From Rosellinia necatrix (taxonomy: Eukaryota; Ascomycota; Sordariomycetes; Xylariales; Xylariaceae), in assembly GCA_021209875.1 (NCBI GenBank), contig JAGYVD010000007.1, forward strand, positions 4,030,001 to 4,094,000: a stretch of 64,000 nucleotides of DNA. Direction: 5' to 3'. Below, in pieces: positions 1 to 12,819 of this stretch. The notes beneath the pieces were generated by a model, which was not told the origin of the DNA, made no database searches, and worked only from the letters and a program-made list of their open reading frames with translations. The first letter of the stretch is position 1, and the number at the start of each line of letters is the position of its first letter. The translations under genes were made by a program, and so were the position numbers.

Positions 1-1065
1 AGTAGCTGGCGACTGGCCAAGTGAGGAACCTTCCCTCCTTGTGCAATAACATAAGTTATTTCTGGAACTACCAGCAGTACGAACTGTGACACATACGTCA
101 AGTTTCATAAATTAATCTAACAACTTATCTTGCCTTCTTCTTATTATCTAGTCTTACTCTTGACCCTGGCGCTCCGCTTCATTGATTCTCTGTATGCCCT
201 GTGACTACTGATAACCATTTTTAGGATTCTGTATTGAATTTTCCGGCATACTCTCCACCAATTTTACAAGCAAATCCATATTAGTGGCTGGGCCTTTGAC
301 TCCAGTTGGTGGTCTGAACGTTTCCATCAATGGGAATGGCTGTTTTTTTGTTTCGAGATCCTTCCGGTGGGGGGGTAACGTGACCTTGTGCCGGTGCAGC
401 AAAGTGGCAAGAAAAGCATATTGTAATGGAAAAACGGAACCGTTAATCCACCTGCAATTATGTTGGTATATATGCGTACTACTCTGTGACACATATGTCT
501 CATGTTTTGCAAGGACTCGGCTGGGACAAAGGTAGGCCCACCAGCAAAAGGGCGGTAGCATGGCTAACGTGACAGTGTCTTTTTCTTGATGAACCTGAAT
601 GAGTCGAATTCATCGGGTGTGGAGCCCCAGATCTTTTCATAGGAATGTAACAACCGCATGAGAGCTACCACCGGTGTCCCTGGCTATAACTATTTACCCC
701 GTAAAGTCGTCTTTTCTTTCACCATGCGGAACCCAAGCGTGGTGGTGCTTTGGCGTAGGCTCTCCTGAAAGATAGCGTCGATGATAGGGCTGCTGGCTGT
801 AAGATATTTGAGATCTAGCTTCCCCAACGCTCAAGCGGGTTCTATTTCATGTCTCACACTTTATAGGAGCTCTTCGTCGTAGATAATGTGAGCTATAAAC
901 CAGTAGCAAGCATTTTGTTCGTTTGCGATGCTCCTGCATGAATTAATTGTTAATCGAAGGGACGTTAAAATAGGGAACGAAAATAGACTCTCATGAAACT
1001 CACGCGAAAAAGAATAGAAGTAGTAATTCCACACGTGATTCTTCGCCGATCCCCAACACTTCCAT
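1..1065. other. No supportable gene
   Basis: I see no reading frame with recognisable protein similarity here. Short open frames on both strands overlap each other and look accidental. The stretch from 27 to 92 recurs in mutated form near 16.5 kb and is listed separately. The region lies downstream of the broken P450 on the minus strand and may hold further eroded gene remains. Confidence 0.5.
27..92 (+). repeat. Short dispersed repeat, copy A
   Basis: This segment resembles 16483-16548. The core from 56 to 92 aligns without gaps to 16512-16548. Every difference in the core is G in this copy to A in the other, or C to T, which is the direction RIP produces. It may be a remnant of a duplicated gene end or mobile element; I cannot name it. 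Confidence 0.55.
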
Positions 1066-2152
1066 TCACCTTAGAAGCTTCTCAAAAACGAAGCATTGTT
1101 CGCTCGGTTGGTGTTCGGGTAGCTTTATAAATGCCCGTAACGCCGCCTTTAGGCGGTCACGAGGCTCATAGACTGAAGCAAACCCAAAGAAGTCGGGGAG
1201 GCCGTAGAATTGCATCCAGGCACTTTCATTGAATTTGACGATTTGGTTGATGATGTCCGAGTCAACCTCATGAAGATAGGGGCCAAGCAATGCTCGTATG
1301 GTTGCATTGACCATGGTTCCGGAAACCAAGGGATACAGCGCTATTTCTCTTTCCAAGTTTGGGGCATGGATAAGCAGCCATCGTATTCGGTAGTGTAGAA
1401 GTCGAGATTCTTATTCTATAGCGTCTCTTGCATGTTCTGAATAAATACCATGGACAGGGCATCCAATCGTGATGGGCTAAGGAACTGTTGTTTATACAGG
1501 TCTTCCACAAAGTGAACAAGGCTCAGATGGGTGGGGTTTTATAAGATTTCCCTCGATGTAACAGCTATCTCTAGGCTTGGGACCATATTTAGCGATTTCG
1601 ACGTCCTTCAAGGTCATGCCAAGCTTTTGCATAACCACTGATATGAAATGGGAGAAGTCCAGGCCATGGGTCCATGGGACCCCATCGAGAATGGCAGTGA
1701 CATCCTCGGCTCGACTTAGACAGTACATCTTCACGCCACAGAGCTAGAACGCGAATGGTTCCCTTATATCCTGGAAGAATTTTCTGGATAACTCGGTAGT
1801 TAGTGTGGAAAGTGTCTGTTGCTAATACGTTAAGGAACTCATACTGCATCATCCATAAGCTGATGGCAATCTGAGAAAAAGGGACAAAGGTGTCCTGTCT
1901 CAAGTTAATTCTCTATCAGGATCCTTAGAGTAAGTTTAAAATACCAATAACTATCTATGGTATCAGTGATATTCCTTCAGAAGGCAGAAAATAATGTGCA
2001 GACTGGCAAGACATGTATTTAACCTCAGATGGCCAAATTAGTGGCCTCACGGTGAACATCCATAATCGCCAGACAAGGAGAGATACGCCGAGGGCGACGA
2101 AAACAAGAAGAGGGTTTGAAAGATAAATGCAGGGATGATCAGTGAGTTGCAC
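1066..2152 (-). pseudogene. Cytochrome P450 pseudogene (prostacyclin synthase/CYP7-like fungal type)
   Basis: Three minus-strand fragments in different frames read in P450 order. The first, 2152-1955, has a hydrophobic anchor (about 20 residues, LLVFVALGVSLLVW) followed by a basic hinge. The second, 1734-1492, resembles the early substrate-recognition part (DVTAILDGVPWT). The third, 1356-1066, carries MVNATIRALLGPYL followed by a DFFGFASVYEPRDRLKAAL-like stretch, typical of the middle of this fungal P450 group. The heme-binding FxxGxxxCxG region is not found downstream, and no ATG sits in frame at the start (a GTG is present). Stops and frame changes separate the blocks. P450s of this kind are ER-anchored monooxygenases, often in secondary metabolism. 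I read it as a truncated, inactivated gene; the exact subfamily is uncertain. Confidence 0.7.
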
Positions 2153-3195
2153 ATTGTTATGATATCTGAGAGTGAGAACGAAAATTACGACGAAATTAAT
2201 ATTCGAATCGTGTGTGTAGAAGCGTAAGAAGTGATGATAGACTTTATATCAACTTTCTTCCCAGCTTATCTGTATATACTGCCAGCCCCGTGTTCCTATA
2301 TGTTACCTAGACCTAAGAAATCTGACTTTCGTATGATCAACAAGGATCGGCTAGGGGTACAGCAATCGGACCGGGCAAAACACAAATTTCTCAGTGGCCA
2401 TAATTATCCCTGAGCAACACGAGTCTCACTCAGCCTCGCCAACAGTGGCAATTTGCAATAAGTGGAATACCGTGTTGGATATGGGGGTCGAATGATCGCG
2501 GCCCCCAAGAAGGAGTGTAATCAGCGCAACCACCGGGCCTAGCTGATCACCTAGTTCGGTAGGCCAAATGGAAAGGCATACTACCTAATTAGGTACAGTA
2601 GATATAATTAGGGGCCAGTAAAAGGGATCTAGTCGAAGCAAGCTAATTTAGCGTGCGCCACTCAAAAGATACCTAGCAGGTCGCCTACCGCAAGTAATAC
2701 TCATTAAGGTACTAAGACAGGCGGCACGGTGTATACTCCAAAGGAATTTCCGTCGTAACCCATAGGGTGATATTTCCCCAAAATTCGATATGGACATAAA
2801 TTACTGTCCTTAGTTAAAATCTCGTTCTAAGTTCATAGGCTATGTAGGGAGTTTGGAAATATAGCATGGAGTTCACAGAGTTTCATACACATGTAGCTTT
2901 TATATACACCCCAAATTTGACATTCAAAGCCGTGAAGACATGAGTCCCGCGATTCTGAACTGTAATGAAATCTAGCTACACAATACTATTATGGGCGTAA
3001 TATACTAAGATTTTACCATAGTAGTGCTGAAAAAAAACACCTTCTAAAGTAGAACTGAGTGTCAGAAAGTTCATCATAGGACCTAAATGAGCATCAATTT
3101 TGTATTGCCTCTTCCCCCCTGTGTGTTTTCCAATCCTAGAAACAGAGAGCCAAACACACTTCAACTTATGGATTAATTACGTGTTCCTCAATCCC
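2153..3195. other. Intergenic, nothing recognised
   Basis: This stretch separates the P450 remains from the 3' end of the broken MFS transporter gene. Composition is moderately AT-rich. I see no conserved protein, RNA gene or clear repeat in it. Confidence 0.5.
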
Positions 3196-4411
3196 TTAGT
3201 CACCCTGTTTCTTCTTGATTCCTGATTCATCAATGAAACACTGCTCTGGTTGCATCATCACGGACGCCTCCGTATTCGTTCTCTCGCTGTCCCCGCCAAG
3301 TTCAATATCATCTGTATGCTGACCGTGCTTCCGCCTTCTGGACTCTTCAGTAATATTTAACCACCCCATGGAACATGAAGGTAGAAGGGCGGTAACCGCA
3401 GCGGCGAGTCCAAGGATAAACACGTGCCGTGTAGCCTGGCCGTAAGCACGACGCAACGCCTCTAGGATGATAGGGAAACAAGTGAGCTGTGTCAAACCAC
3501 TTGCGCCTGCTGTTAAGACTTGCTTTGGGGTGACGGCCTCCGTGTGCTGCGGTACGGCGTGAACTATTTCAGTGATAAGAGGATTCTGCCCTATGGCAAG
3601 GCCAATTGCACTAAATGGTGCTTATGTGGTTAGCGGTTGGCCTTTAACATATAGCTCATGCGAAACAGAGGTAAGTTACCCTCCAATCTGGGAAGAGAAA
3701 ACAGCAATAGCTGTGTTAAGTTAGATCTTAGTTCTATTAGTGATCCAGCTGGCTTACCATTTCCGATGGCTACGTCTTCGGGTCTATATTCCTATCATTC
3801 GTGCCAAACAACGACAAGTTCGGCGAAATTGCTTACTCTAATACCACTTGTAAAGCGGTGTACGGCAGCTGTGAAGCTGTGCCAACGCCGATACCTGTCA
3901 CAACCAAATAAGCGGCCCACTGCACAGTAGGAGCATTCAGGTTAATGGTCGTCAGGAGACCGGATCCGATAGAAGCGATAATAGCACCAACAATTATGTA
4001 AGGAACCTATTTGATTATTAGAGGGAGCTTTCGGGGCACAGGTATGGAAGTGCCATATGAAGAATGCCCGGAGCAAGGTCTAGTCACTAGGAGGTAGCAG
4101 ATGGGTCGCAAGTAGATAGCCAAGTATAGGGGTAGGGCTCAATATCATTGATTCCTGTGCCTACCATCTAGGTGGGAGGCCTTCAGTCCTTATATACACA
4201 AATATATCTCCGGAGCTACACCATAGGGTAGCCGGTACCTCGCCATGTGCTTTATCCTCCTGACAGGAAGTTACCTACATAGTAACCCCATTTTGATACA
4301 ATTTCTCCAGTCGACACCAAAGCCAGGATCTGTGGTATGACCATCGCGATATACCGTACACCACTCTCAGTCGTTAAAACCCCCTGAACAGACTGAAAAA
4401 ATATAAAAAGG
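3196..4411 (-). pseudogene. MFS drug-type transporter, 3' half (interrupted by retroelement)
   Basis: This is the C-terminal half of a 14-TM MFS exporter (DHA family) whose 5' half lies at 12820-14031. Reading down the minus strand: 4411-4252 gives FFQSVQGVLTTESGVRYIA then VIPQILALVSTGEIVSKWG, the classic loop between TM8 and TM9. About 4020-3850 gives IASIGSGLLTTINLNAPTV and GIGVGTASQLPYTALQVV. About 3800 gives EDVAIGN followed by a GTAAGC donor. About 3620-3480 gives IGQNPLITEIVHAVPQHTEA. The last block, ending at 3196, holds the final TM helix and a charged tail. A TAG near 3828 follows LQVVLE in the frame I read, so this half may carry its own lesion. Such exporters sit in the plasma membrane and move toxins or metabolites by proton antiport. 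The retroelement enters within the first codons of this segment. Confidence 0.8.
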
Positions 4412-4732
4412 TGTCGCGGAGGAACAGATAAATCGTATAGGAACAGTGGAATTAAAGCCAAGCGATTAATGCAAGCAAGTTAATTCGAGCTTATAATAGT
4501 GATCTATTTAGTTAAGTTGTATTATATAAAAATAATTAGACTAGCCAGCTTATATATACAGCCTAAAAAAAATTATATTTTTTCTGTTTTATAATTAGTC
4601 TGTTTAAATAAGTCGGGCTTATATAAGCCCGACCGCTTATTTTAATAGTTATTAATTTAGCTATAAAGCTTATTGCAGCATTTAAGCTACGATTACTAGC
4701 TTTTTATTAAAGCTATTTATTTTATTATAATA
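4412..4732. repeat. Left LTR of the 8.4-kb element (321 bp)
   Basis: It aligns without length change to 12499-12819. Its outer (left) part keeps G and C residues (it starts TGTCGCGGAGGAACAG), whereas the matching part of the right LTR is G-to-A and C-to-T converted. Its inner (right) part is RIP-mutated where the right LTR is not. Together the two copies define the ancestral LTR. Confidence 0.88.
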
Positions 4733-7700
4733 TATTTTTTAGATCTAGCTAATTAAAGCTTAATTTATAAAATAAATTTTAATAATCGTTTTATATAGCT
4801 TTATATATAAAAATAAATAATAATTTTTATAATTAATTTAAATAATTATTTTTAAAAATTTTATAATTAAAAAGCTTTTTTTAAATAAAAGTTGCTATTT
4901 AAAATAATTAATAGTAATAAAAAAACGTAGTTATTAAAGTAATTAATTAATAAATAATTTTATAAAAATAATATAAATATTTTTTAAATAAGTAGTAGTT
5001 TAGTTTTTTTTTTAATTTTAAGTTAATTAATTAATTTATATATAATTTTTAAATCGCCGGCATTTTAGCACGCGTTAGTTTTAAATTAACAGCTGTTTTT
5101 AATAGTTTTTAAATAATTTTAAAAATTGTTTTTTTATAAATAATTTTTTATTAAATATATGCTGCAGCAGGCAGCTTTACGCGCGATCGGTTGTTTTAAT
5201 TAATATAAATAATATTAAAAAATTTATTATATTTAGTTTTTTAAGCTGCTGTTTTTTTTTTTTTTATAAATTATTTTTAAAAGTTGTTTTAATTTTTTAT
5301 GCTGTAATTAAAAAATTAATTTTATTTTAAAATAAATATTTTTATGTTATTGCTGCTACTGCTGCTATAACTACTGCTGCTGCTGCTAATACTGCTGCTG
5401 CTTTGTTTTTATATTGTTTATTTGCTTGCTTATTTTTTTTTTTATTTTTATTATTATTATAGCTGCTGCTGCTGCTAAAAAGCTAAGCTTAATTATTATT
5501 TTTTTTGCCGCCGACTTTGTTTTAAAAAAAGCTGCTAAACTAATAATAACTAGCGCTATTAATAAAACGCTAGCTAATATTTATAACATTAAAAAATTAA
5601 ACTTTAAATTTAATAGTTTTATATTTAATCTAGTTTTATATATTTTTTTTAAAGTTTTTTTATTAATTATATATATTAATTTTATTTTTAATTTTTTTTA
5701 GCAAGTTTTAAAGCCGACTTTTTTAATAAAAAGCCAGCTAGTTTAGCTTTTTTGTTAAGTTTATATTACGTTAATAATAAACGTGCTAATAATAATAAAA
5801 TCGCTTTTAAAAAACCTGCTAAAAAAAAAATCGCTTTATAAAAAATAAGTTAAAAAAACGCTTCTGCTATATTTATATTTACTTAATAATATAAAAAAAA
5901 TTAAAAAAACACTATTATTAAGTTTAATATTTTAGTTAGCAGTATTATTTTTACGTTAATAAATATAAATATATTTTTATATAAATAGCTTTGCTTTTTA
6001 TAAGCGTTTTTTTTTGCTAAAATCTTATATAGCTAGAAAATAAACTAGTTTTTTGTTGCAGCTTTTTTTAAAATAATACAAGCTAAAAAAAACGTTTTAA
6101 TAAGCTTTTTTTTTTTTTTTAATTTAATTTTTTAACGTAATAGCTTATAAAATTTTTAAAATCTTTTAGTTTTTTACGCTTTTATTAAAGCTGCTATTTT
6201 TTAGTTTAAATATATTTTTATTAAAAATAAAATAAAGCAAGCTTAAGTTTAGTTATAACAACTAAAAATAATAATTTTAAGTCTGGCTGCTTTTTTTTTA
6301 AAAACAACAACGTTAACGCTAACGCTAATAATATTTTTATTTTAGCAAATAAAAAAATTGCAGCTGTTTTAGCGGCTAAAAAAGCTTCTGTTTTAATAAA
6401 AGCAAATATTAAAAAAAAAAGCAGTATTATTAAAAATTTTTTTTAGTTATTTATACTGTATAAAATAATTAAATATAAAATAAATTTAACAATTTATAAG
6501 CTTAAAATATTAATAAATATTATAAAATGCTTAAAAATTATAATCGTTTTTTAAATTAATAGTTGTAGCGTTTTAATATAAAAACTTTAAGTTAAAAAAA
6601 AATTATATGTTTTAAGCTTTTTATAATGCCTGCTGATCGTTTAAAAGCTTTAGTTATTAAAAATAACTTAAATTTTAAGCTAGCTATTTATAAAAAATAA
6701 AAAATAAAAAATAAAAAATAAAAAATATTGTTTTAATATAAAATTAATTTTAATAATAATAATTTTATTAATCTGTTTATAAAAACAAATATTTAAAAAT
6801 AATTTAAAAAAAATTTTAGTTATAATTAATTAATTTTTATTGTTTATAAGCTATGTTTTTTAAATTTTATAACTATAATTATAAAAATTAAACAAAATAT
6901 AAAAATGTTTAAATTAAACACGCGGTAAATTTTTATAAACTTGTTTATAAACATTTAAATAATTAAAAATATTTTATTTTAAATAATTTTTTTAATATTT
7001 TTGCTTTATTTATATATTTTATATATTAATATGCTGTAATTTTATATTAATTTGTTTATATTTTTTATAATTAATTTAATCGTTTATATATTATTTAAAT
7101 AAATAGTTTATATATTTTTAAAATTAAATTAAATATTTTATAAAAGTTTTTTAATATTATAATTTTTTGGCTGTAAAAGCGATTATTTTAATTTTAGCTT
7201 TAATAGTTAATATTAAAACAATATTTTGTTTTATTGCTTTTTAAATAAAAAGTTTTTAAAATTAATATAATATATTTATAAAATAATCTACGCGTTTTTT
7301 ATTATTTATAAATAAAACGTTTTTAATAATTATAAAAGCTTATGTTTTTAAAAGCTTATTTTAAATTTAACCGCTAAAAATTTAATTTTATATAAATATT
7401 TAATTAAATAATTAATTATAATATAATAATTAGCACTTAAATTAATTAAAAACTATAATAGCATTTTAATTATAAAAACTACGTTTATTTTTAATATTAT
7501 TTTATTATATAACGCTAATTTAACTTTTTTAATAAATTTTTATTTGTTTTTTATAGTTTAACTTAAATTATATATAAAATTTTTATATAATAAAAAATAA
7601 CTAATATATAAGCTAAATTATTTAAACTATAACGTTTAACAACTTTTTAATATATTAATTATAAACTAAAAAATTATTTAAGCTTTTTAATTATAAATTA

Positions 7701-8622
7701 TTTTAATTTTTAAAAACTATTTAATATTGTTTTATTTTTTAAGTTTATATGTTTTTTAATATTTTATATAATTTTTATTTTTAGTTTTATAATTTTATAA
7801 TAAAGCATTAAAAATTTATTTATATAAAAATTATAAATATAAATCGATTTTTAATATAAAATAAACAAAGCTTTTTAAAAAGCAATTATTTTTAATATTT
7901 TAAATATTAATAAAACTTTTATATTAAAAAGCAGGGAATTTTTTAATCTATATAGCGCTTTATTTAGCAATATTATTTTATTTAATTATAAAAAGCTTTT
8001 AAAAAAACAGCATGCTACTAGCGTTTTTTTAGTTTATAAAACGTTTAAAAATATAAAAATTATATTAAACTAAAGCATTTTTAAATTAAAATATACCGCT
8101 AATATTATTATAAGCTTAAAAACTTTTATAGTAAATATTATTATATAAGTTGTTTATAGCATATTTTTTAGCTAAAAATTATTTTATATTATAATACACG
8201 ATTTATATTATTTAACGTATTTTTTTTTATTAAATTTATATTAAAATATTTATTTAAACAATAATAAAAATTTTAAAACTTTGTTTAGTTTTATTATTTT
8301 AACTATTTTTTTTTAAGCGATTTTATTTTTATATAAGCATTAGCATAGAACTACTTGTTTATTAAATAATTTTAAAAATTTTTCTAGCTTTTTAATAGCA
8401 GTTTTAACAGATTGTTTATATATATATGCTTTTTTAGCTTAATATTTATTTTTTCTGTTTTATTTTAATTTATTATAGCTGTAAATACTATATATAATAT
8501 TTTATATTTTTTATTTTTTTTATAAAACGTTTGTTTTTAATTAAATAAATAAATTTTTATAAAATTAAATTAATTTTAATTATTTAAAACTTTAATAATA
8601 TTATTTAAATAAATTATAGTAG

Positions 8623-8939
8623 TGTTAAATGGGCTTCGTACGTGCGATGCACGTACTGTTCACGCGTAAAACAGAATATAACTTTTTTGTTATATAATGT
8701 CTATTATATTTGATTATTCTTCTATTTAAATAATTATTGTGCGTAGCATTATTTTAAGTTTTGCATAAGAATTCTACTAGCGTACGACTTACTGAAATAA
8801 CAGCAATAACATAGCTTGTTTTATGTATAAAGCATACACGCTGTATATATGTACGTAATATATACGCTATATGCTTGTACGAAGCATATGCATGTATAAC
8901 AGCTATAAGTAACTGTAACTAATTGCTATAGTTTTAACA
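8623..8939. mobile_element. Solo LTR (317 bp) nested in the 8.4-kb element
   Basis: This island has visibly higher GC than its surroundings and keeps CpA and CpG sites that RIP would have removed. It begins TGTTA and ends TAACA, the inverted terminal form of LTRs. It is flanked by a perfect 5-bp target duplication, AGTAG at 8618-8622 and again at 8940-8944. Near its start is a perfect hairpin, GTACGTGC-GAT-GCACGTAC. No second copy or internal retroviral-type region adjoins it, so it is best read as a solo LTR left by LTR-LTR recombination. It entered after the host element had been mutated. Its parent family is not identifiable here. Confidence 0.85.
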
Positions 8940-11900
8940 AGTAGTAAATATAAACATATTATTTTTTTTTTTAATATTAAATTTAAATTTTTAGCTTTTA
9001 ATTTTTTAGCTTAAACAAAAAGCTGTTAAAAATATTTTATATATATATATATGTTTTATTAGTTTGTTTAATTAATTAATTAATTAATAAACTGTTTATG
9101 CTTCAGCGATTAATATTTTAAAACTATTTTATAATATCTGATTATTTTAGTTTTAAAAAACAACTTTTTAAACTTTTTTTTAAAGCTGATCAGCTTTATA
9201 TTAAATAAAAAACTTTATTTTGTTTTATATAATCGTTTTATTTTTTATATTTAAGCTTAAAAACTTTTTTTAGCTTATAGTTTATTTTTTTTATTTTTAA
9301 TTTTTAATTGTTTTTTAGTTTAAAAATATTTTAAAAAATTATAAGTTTATACAGCTAAATATTATAAGCGCTGCTTTTAATAGTATATTTTTAACTGATT
9401 TTATTTTTAATTTTTATTTTATTAATTAATTTTTTAAAGTTTATTAATTAAATTAAAAGTATTTTTATAAAAAGCAGAAATAATAAAAGCATTTTTAAGC
9501 TTATATATAATTATAAGTTTAATATTTTATATATTTAATATAACGAAAAATTTAAAAGCTTAGATTTAATTTTAATAATTTATTTAATAAAAGCTTTATT
9601 TATTTTAATCGTTAGTTTTTTCTGTTTTTTAATAAAAATCTTTTATTAAACTTAACGTTTTATATAATAATTACTTTATTTAATTAAAAATTTACACGCG
9701 GTATAAATTATAAGCTTAATAGCTTATAAAATATTTTATATAAATATAAACTTTAGTTTTATATTTTTATTTATTATGTTTAGCAAGCTTATTAATTTTT
9801 ATTAAATAAGCTTTATATTTATTTATATATATCCTGTTTTAATTAAAATATAAATTGTTTATTAATTTTTTAACGCGCTTTAAAATATATTAACAGAATA
9901 AATGCTTAAACTAGTTTTTTAAAACATAATAAAGCACGTAATAATTTTTTGCAGCAGAAAAGCTTTTATTATACAGCTAAACTATTGTTTTAACAGCTTT
10001 TAATTAAAACTTTTTTAAAAGTCCTGTTTTTTTTAGCATTTTAATAGCTTAATTAATAATTTTTTAGTTAGCGCGTTTTAACATGCTGTTTAATTTAAAA
10101 ATTTTAATAAATATTAATTTGTTTTTAATTTTTAATATTTAATTTAACGCTTATATTTTATTAAATTTTTAATAACGATTATTTTTTTTATTATTACTTT
10201 AGATTTTATATATTAAAAGTTTAAATTATTTTATTATTTAACGTTTAAATTTTATAATTAAATTAATAACTGTTTTTTAGCTTTAATTAAAAAATATATA
10301 TATAAATTATACTGCTGTATTTTTTTAATAATAAATACCTAGCTTAATTTATTATATTTTTAAAAATAATTAAATAAATTTTAATAAATATGCTAGAACA
10401 GGCGGGCTGTATGCTGTTTTAAGCGCTTTTTATCGATTTTTTTTTAACGTGTGTTTTAGCACAGCTTTTATATTTAATTTATAAGATTTTTAAATTTTTA
10501 TATTTTTTATTTTATATATAAGCGTTTATAAAACGTTTTATTTTAAATAATTTAATTTAAAATATTATAAGTTTTAAAAATTTAATTTTAGCTTTAAAAG
10601 TTTTTATAAAATAATATAAACGTTTAAAAGTTTTAAACATAGTTATAATATTTAAACTTATAACGTTTATTTAAATAAAATTAAAAAATTATATAAATTA
10701 ATTATTAATACGTTGTTTAAATAAATAAAAATAAACTTATATTTAAAAAAACTAAATTATATTATTTAAATAAATTAGTAATAATTATATTATTTTTATA
10801 TTTTTATATTTTAATATATAATTAATTTTATAATATTAGATTTTTTTTATTTAAATAAGTTTTTAATACGATATTTATATAAAATTTTTAATTAAAACTA
10901 TATTTTTAAACCTATATTTATAAACCGTTTTTTTTAAATATATTAAATATTTTATATATAATTTTTATGCTTTTTTAAAATTAAAAATTTTATAGTTTTT
11001 GTTTAAATTATTTTTTATTATAAGCAATTATAAACAAATTAAGTTTTAAAACGATTTATTATTTATTAAATATATAACGTTATAATTATTAATTAATATA
11101 TTATTAAAAATATATAATATTTAAACTTTAAAATAATATAAATAATACTTTTAAAAAAATAAAACTAATTATTATAAAATTTATTTTAAAATTAAATTAT
11201 TTATTAAACTAGTTTTTACTGCTACTAGCTTTATTATTAAGCTTTTTTAAAATATAAATTATTTAAACATTTTTAGTTTTAGCTATTAATAGTTTGTTTA
11301 AACAATTTTTAATATATAGCTTTTAACATGTTTTAATTTAATTAACTATTTTTTTAAATAAATTGTTTATTATTTAATTAATTTTATTTATAACAGCTAG
11401 TTAAAAATTATATATTTTTTAAGCTTTATTTATAAATATTATTAGCGTTAAATTTATATAAACATTATTATTTATTAATTAATTTATTTATATAATTATT
11501 TTAATTTTTACAAGTTAATTTATTTAATTTTTGCTAAGCTAATTTTTTATATTTAATTGCTTAATATAATAAAAATTAATACTAATTTTTAAGTTTTATA
11601 TTATATTAAATATTAAAACTTTTAAAAGTTTTTATATTTACTAAATAATATAATTTTTTTTTATAATTTTTTTTTTGCTATATTAATAAATTTAATATTA
11701 GTTTAATTTAAAACTAGTTTTTATAAAAGTTTTTAAAAAACTTTAATTATAAACATTTTTAAACTTTAAAAATTATAAATAATAGCTTATAAATAAACTG
11801 TTTATTATTTTTATATTATTTACTAATTTTAATATTTTTTATTTAATATATTTATAAACTTAAATATATTTTTTAAATTATTATTTAAGCTTATAAAGCT

Positions 11901-12498
11901 AAAAAGCTAATTAGTTATAAAAATAATAATAATTGTTTAAATCGTTTATTTTTATTTTTATTTATTATAGCCGCAACTTTTATATATTTAATTTTAATAG
12001 TTTTTTTATTTATTTATATAATATTAAATATTTAATAGTTTTAGCTAAGCCTGCATTATATAGCATTATAATTTTTATAATTTTTAAAATGTTTAAAATT
12101 AATTTATTAAATCGTAAGCTTAAAATTTTTATTTTTACGTGTTTTTTAAGTTTAGCAATAATTTAATCTTTTATTAAAAATATTAGTTTAATATTAAAAA
12201 ATAAATTGTTTTTAATACGTTTAAATTTATAATATTTTAAAAATTTTATTTTTAATATTAATTTTAAACTTTTAAACTAATAAAACTAGTTTATTAAACT
12301 GTTTAAAATAACAAGCTTAATATAATTAATTATTATAATAAAAATAAATTGCTAAGTTTTAATAATTAAATTAAATAATTATTTTAAATATAAAATAAAT
12401 AAAAATAAAAAATAAAATTTTTAAATTAACAAGCTTTAAAACAAAAATCGCTTTTATAACAAAAAGCACCGGCTCAACTAATAAACCAGGCTTATAAC

Positions 12499-12819
12499 TA
12501 TTATAAAAAAACAAATAAATTATATAAAAACAATAGAATTAAAGCTAAGCGATTAATACAAGCAAATTAATTCAAGCTTATAATAATAATCTATTTAGTT
12601 AAGTTATATTATGTAAAAATAATCAGGCTAGCCAGCTTATATATACAGCCCAAAAAAAATCATATTTTTTCTGCCTTATAATTAGTCTGTTTAAATAGGT
12701 CAGGCTTATACAAGCCCGACCGCTTACCTTAACAGCTACTAACTTAGCCACAGGGCTTACTGCGGCACTTAGGCTGCGATCACCAGCCTTTTGCCAAGGC
12801 TATCCACTTCATCATAACA
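12499..12819. repeat. Right LTR of the 8.4-kb element (321 bp)
   Basis: Direct repeat of 4412-4732, also 321 bp. Its inner half is strongly RIP-mutated (for example TATTATAAAAAAAC where the left copy has TGTCGCGGAGGAAC). Its outer half, next to the MFS gene, keeps most C and G. It ends CATCATAACA. Confidence 0.88.

Larger units (their letters stand above)
4412..12819. mobile_element. RIP-mutated LTR retrotransposon, 8,408 bp, inserted in MFS gene
   Basis: Two direct repeats of exactly 321 bp bound the element. The outer ends read TG (4412) and CA (12818-12819), as in canonical LTRs. The interior is almost pure A/T. Most remaining C is followed by T, and stops occur in all frames, as expected after heavy RIP. 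No gag or pol motif survives that I can read, so the superfamily is unknown. A run of A bases just inside the left LTR on the minus strand could be a polypurine tract, hinting at minus orientation, but this is weak. The flanking target copies are imperfect: AAAGG before and GAAAG after. The open frames at 5414-5701 and 11933-12166 are low-complexity by-products of the base composition. Confidence 0.88.

Noticed and set aside
5414..5701. 95-aa open frame in the 8.4-kb element
   Set aside because: Composed of Phe, Ile, Leu, Lys and Asn from A/T-only codons plus a CTG island; a by-product of RIP composition.
11933..12166. 77-aa open frame in the 8.4-kb element
   Set aside because: Same low-complexity Ile/Phe/Asn composition, no recognisable domain.
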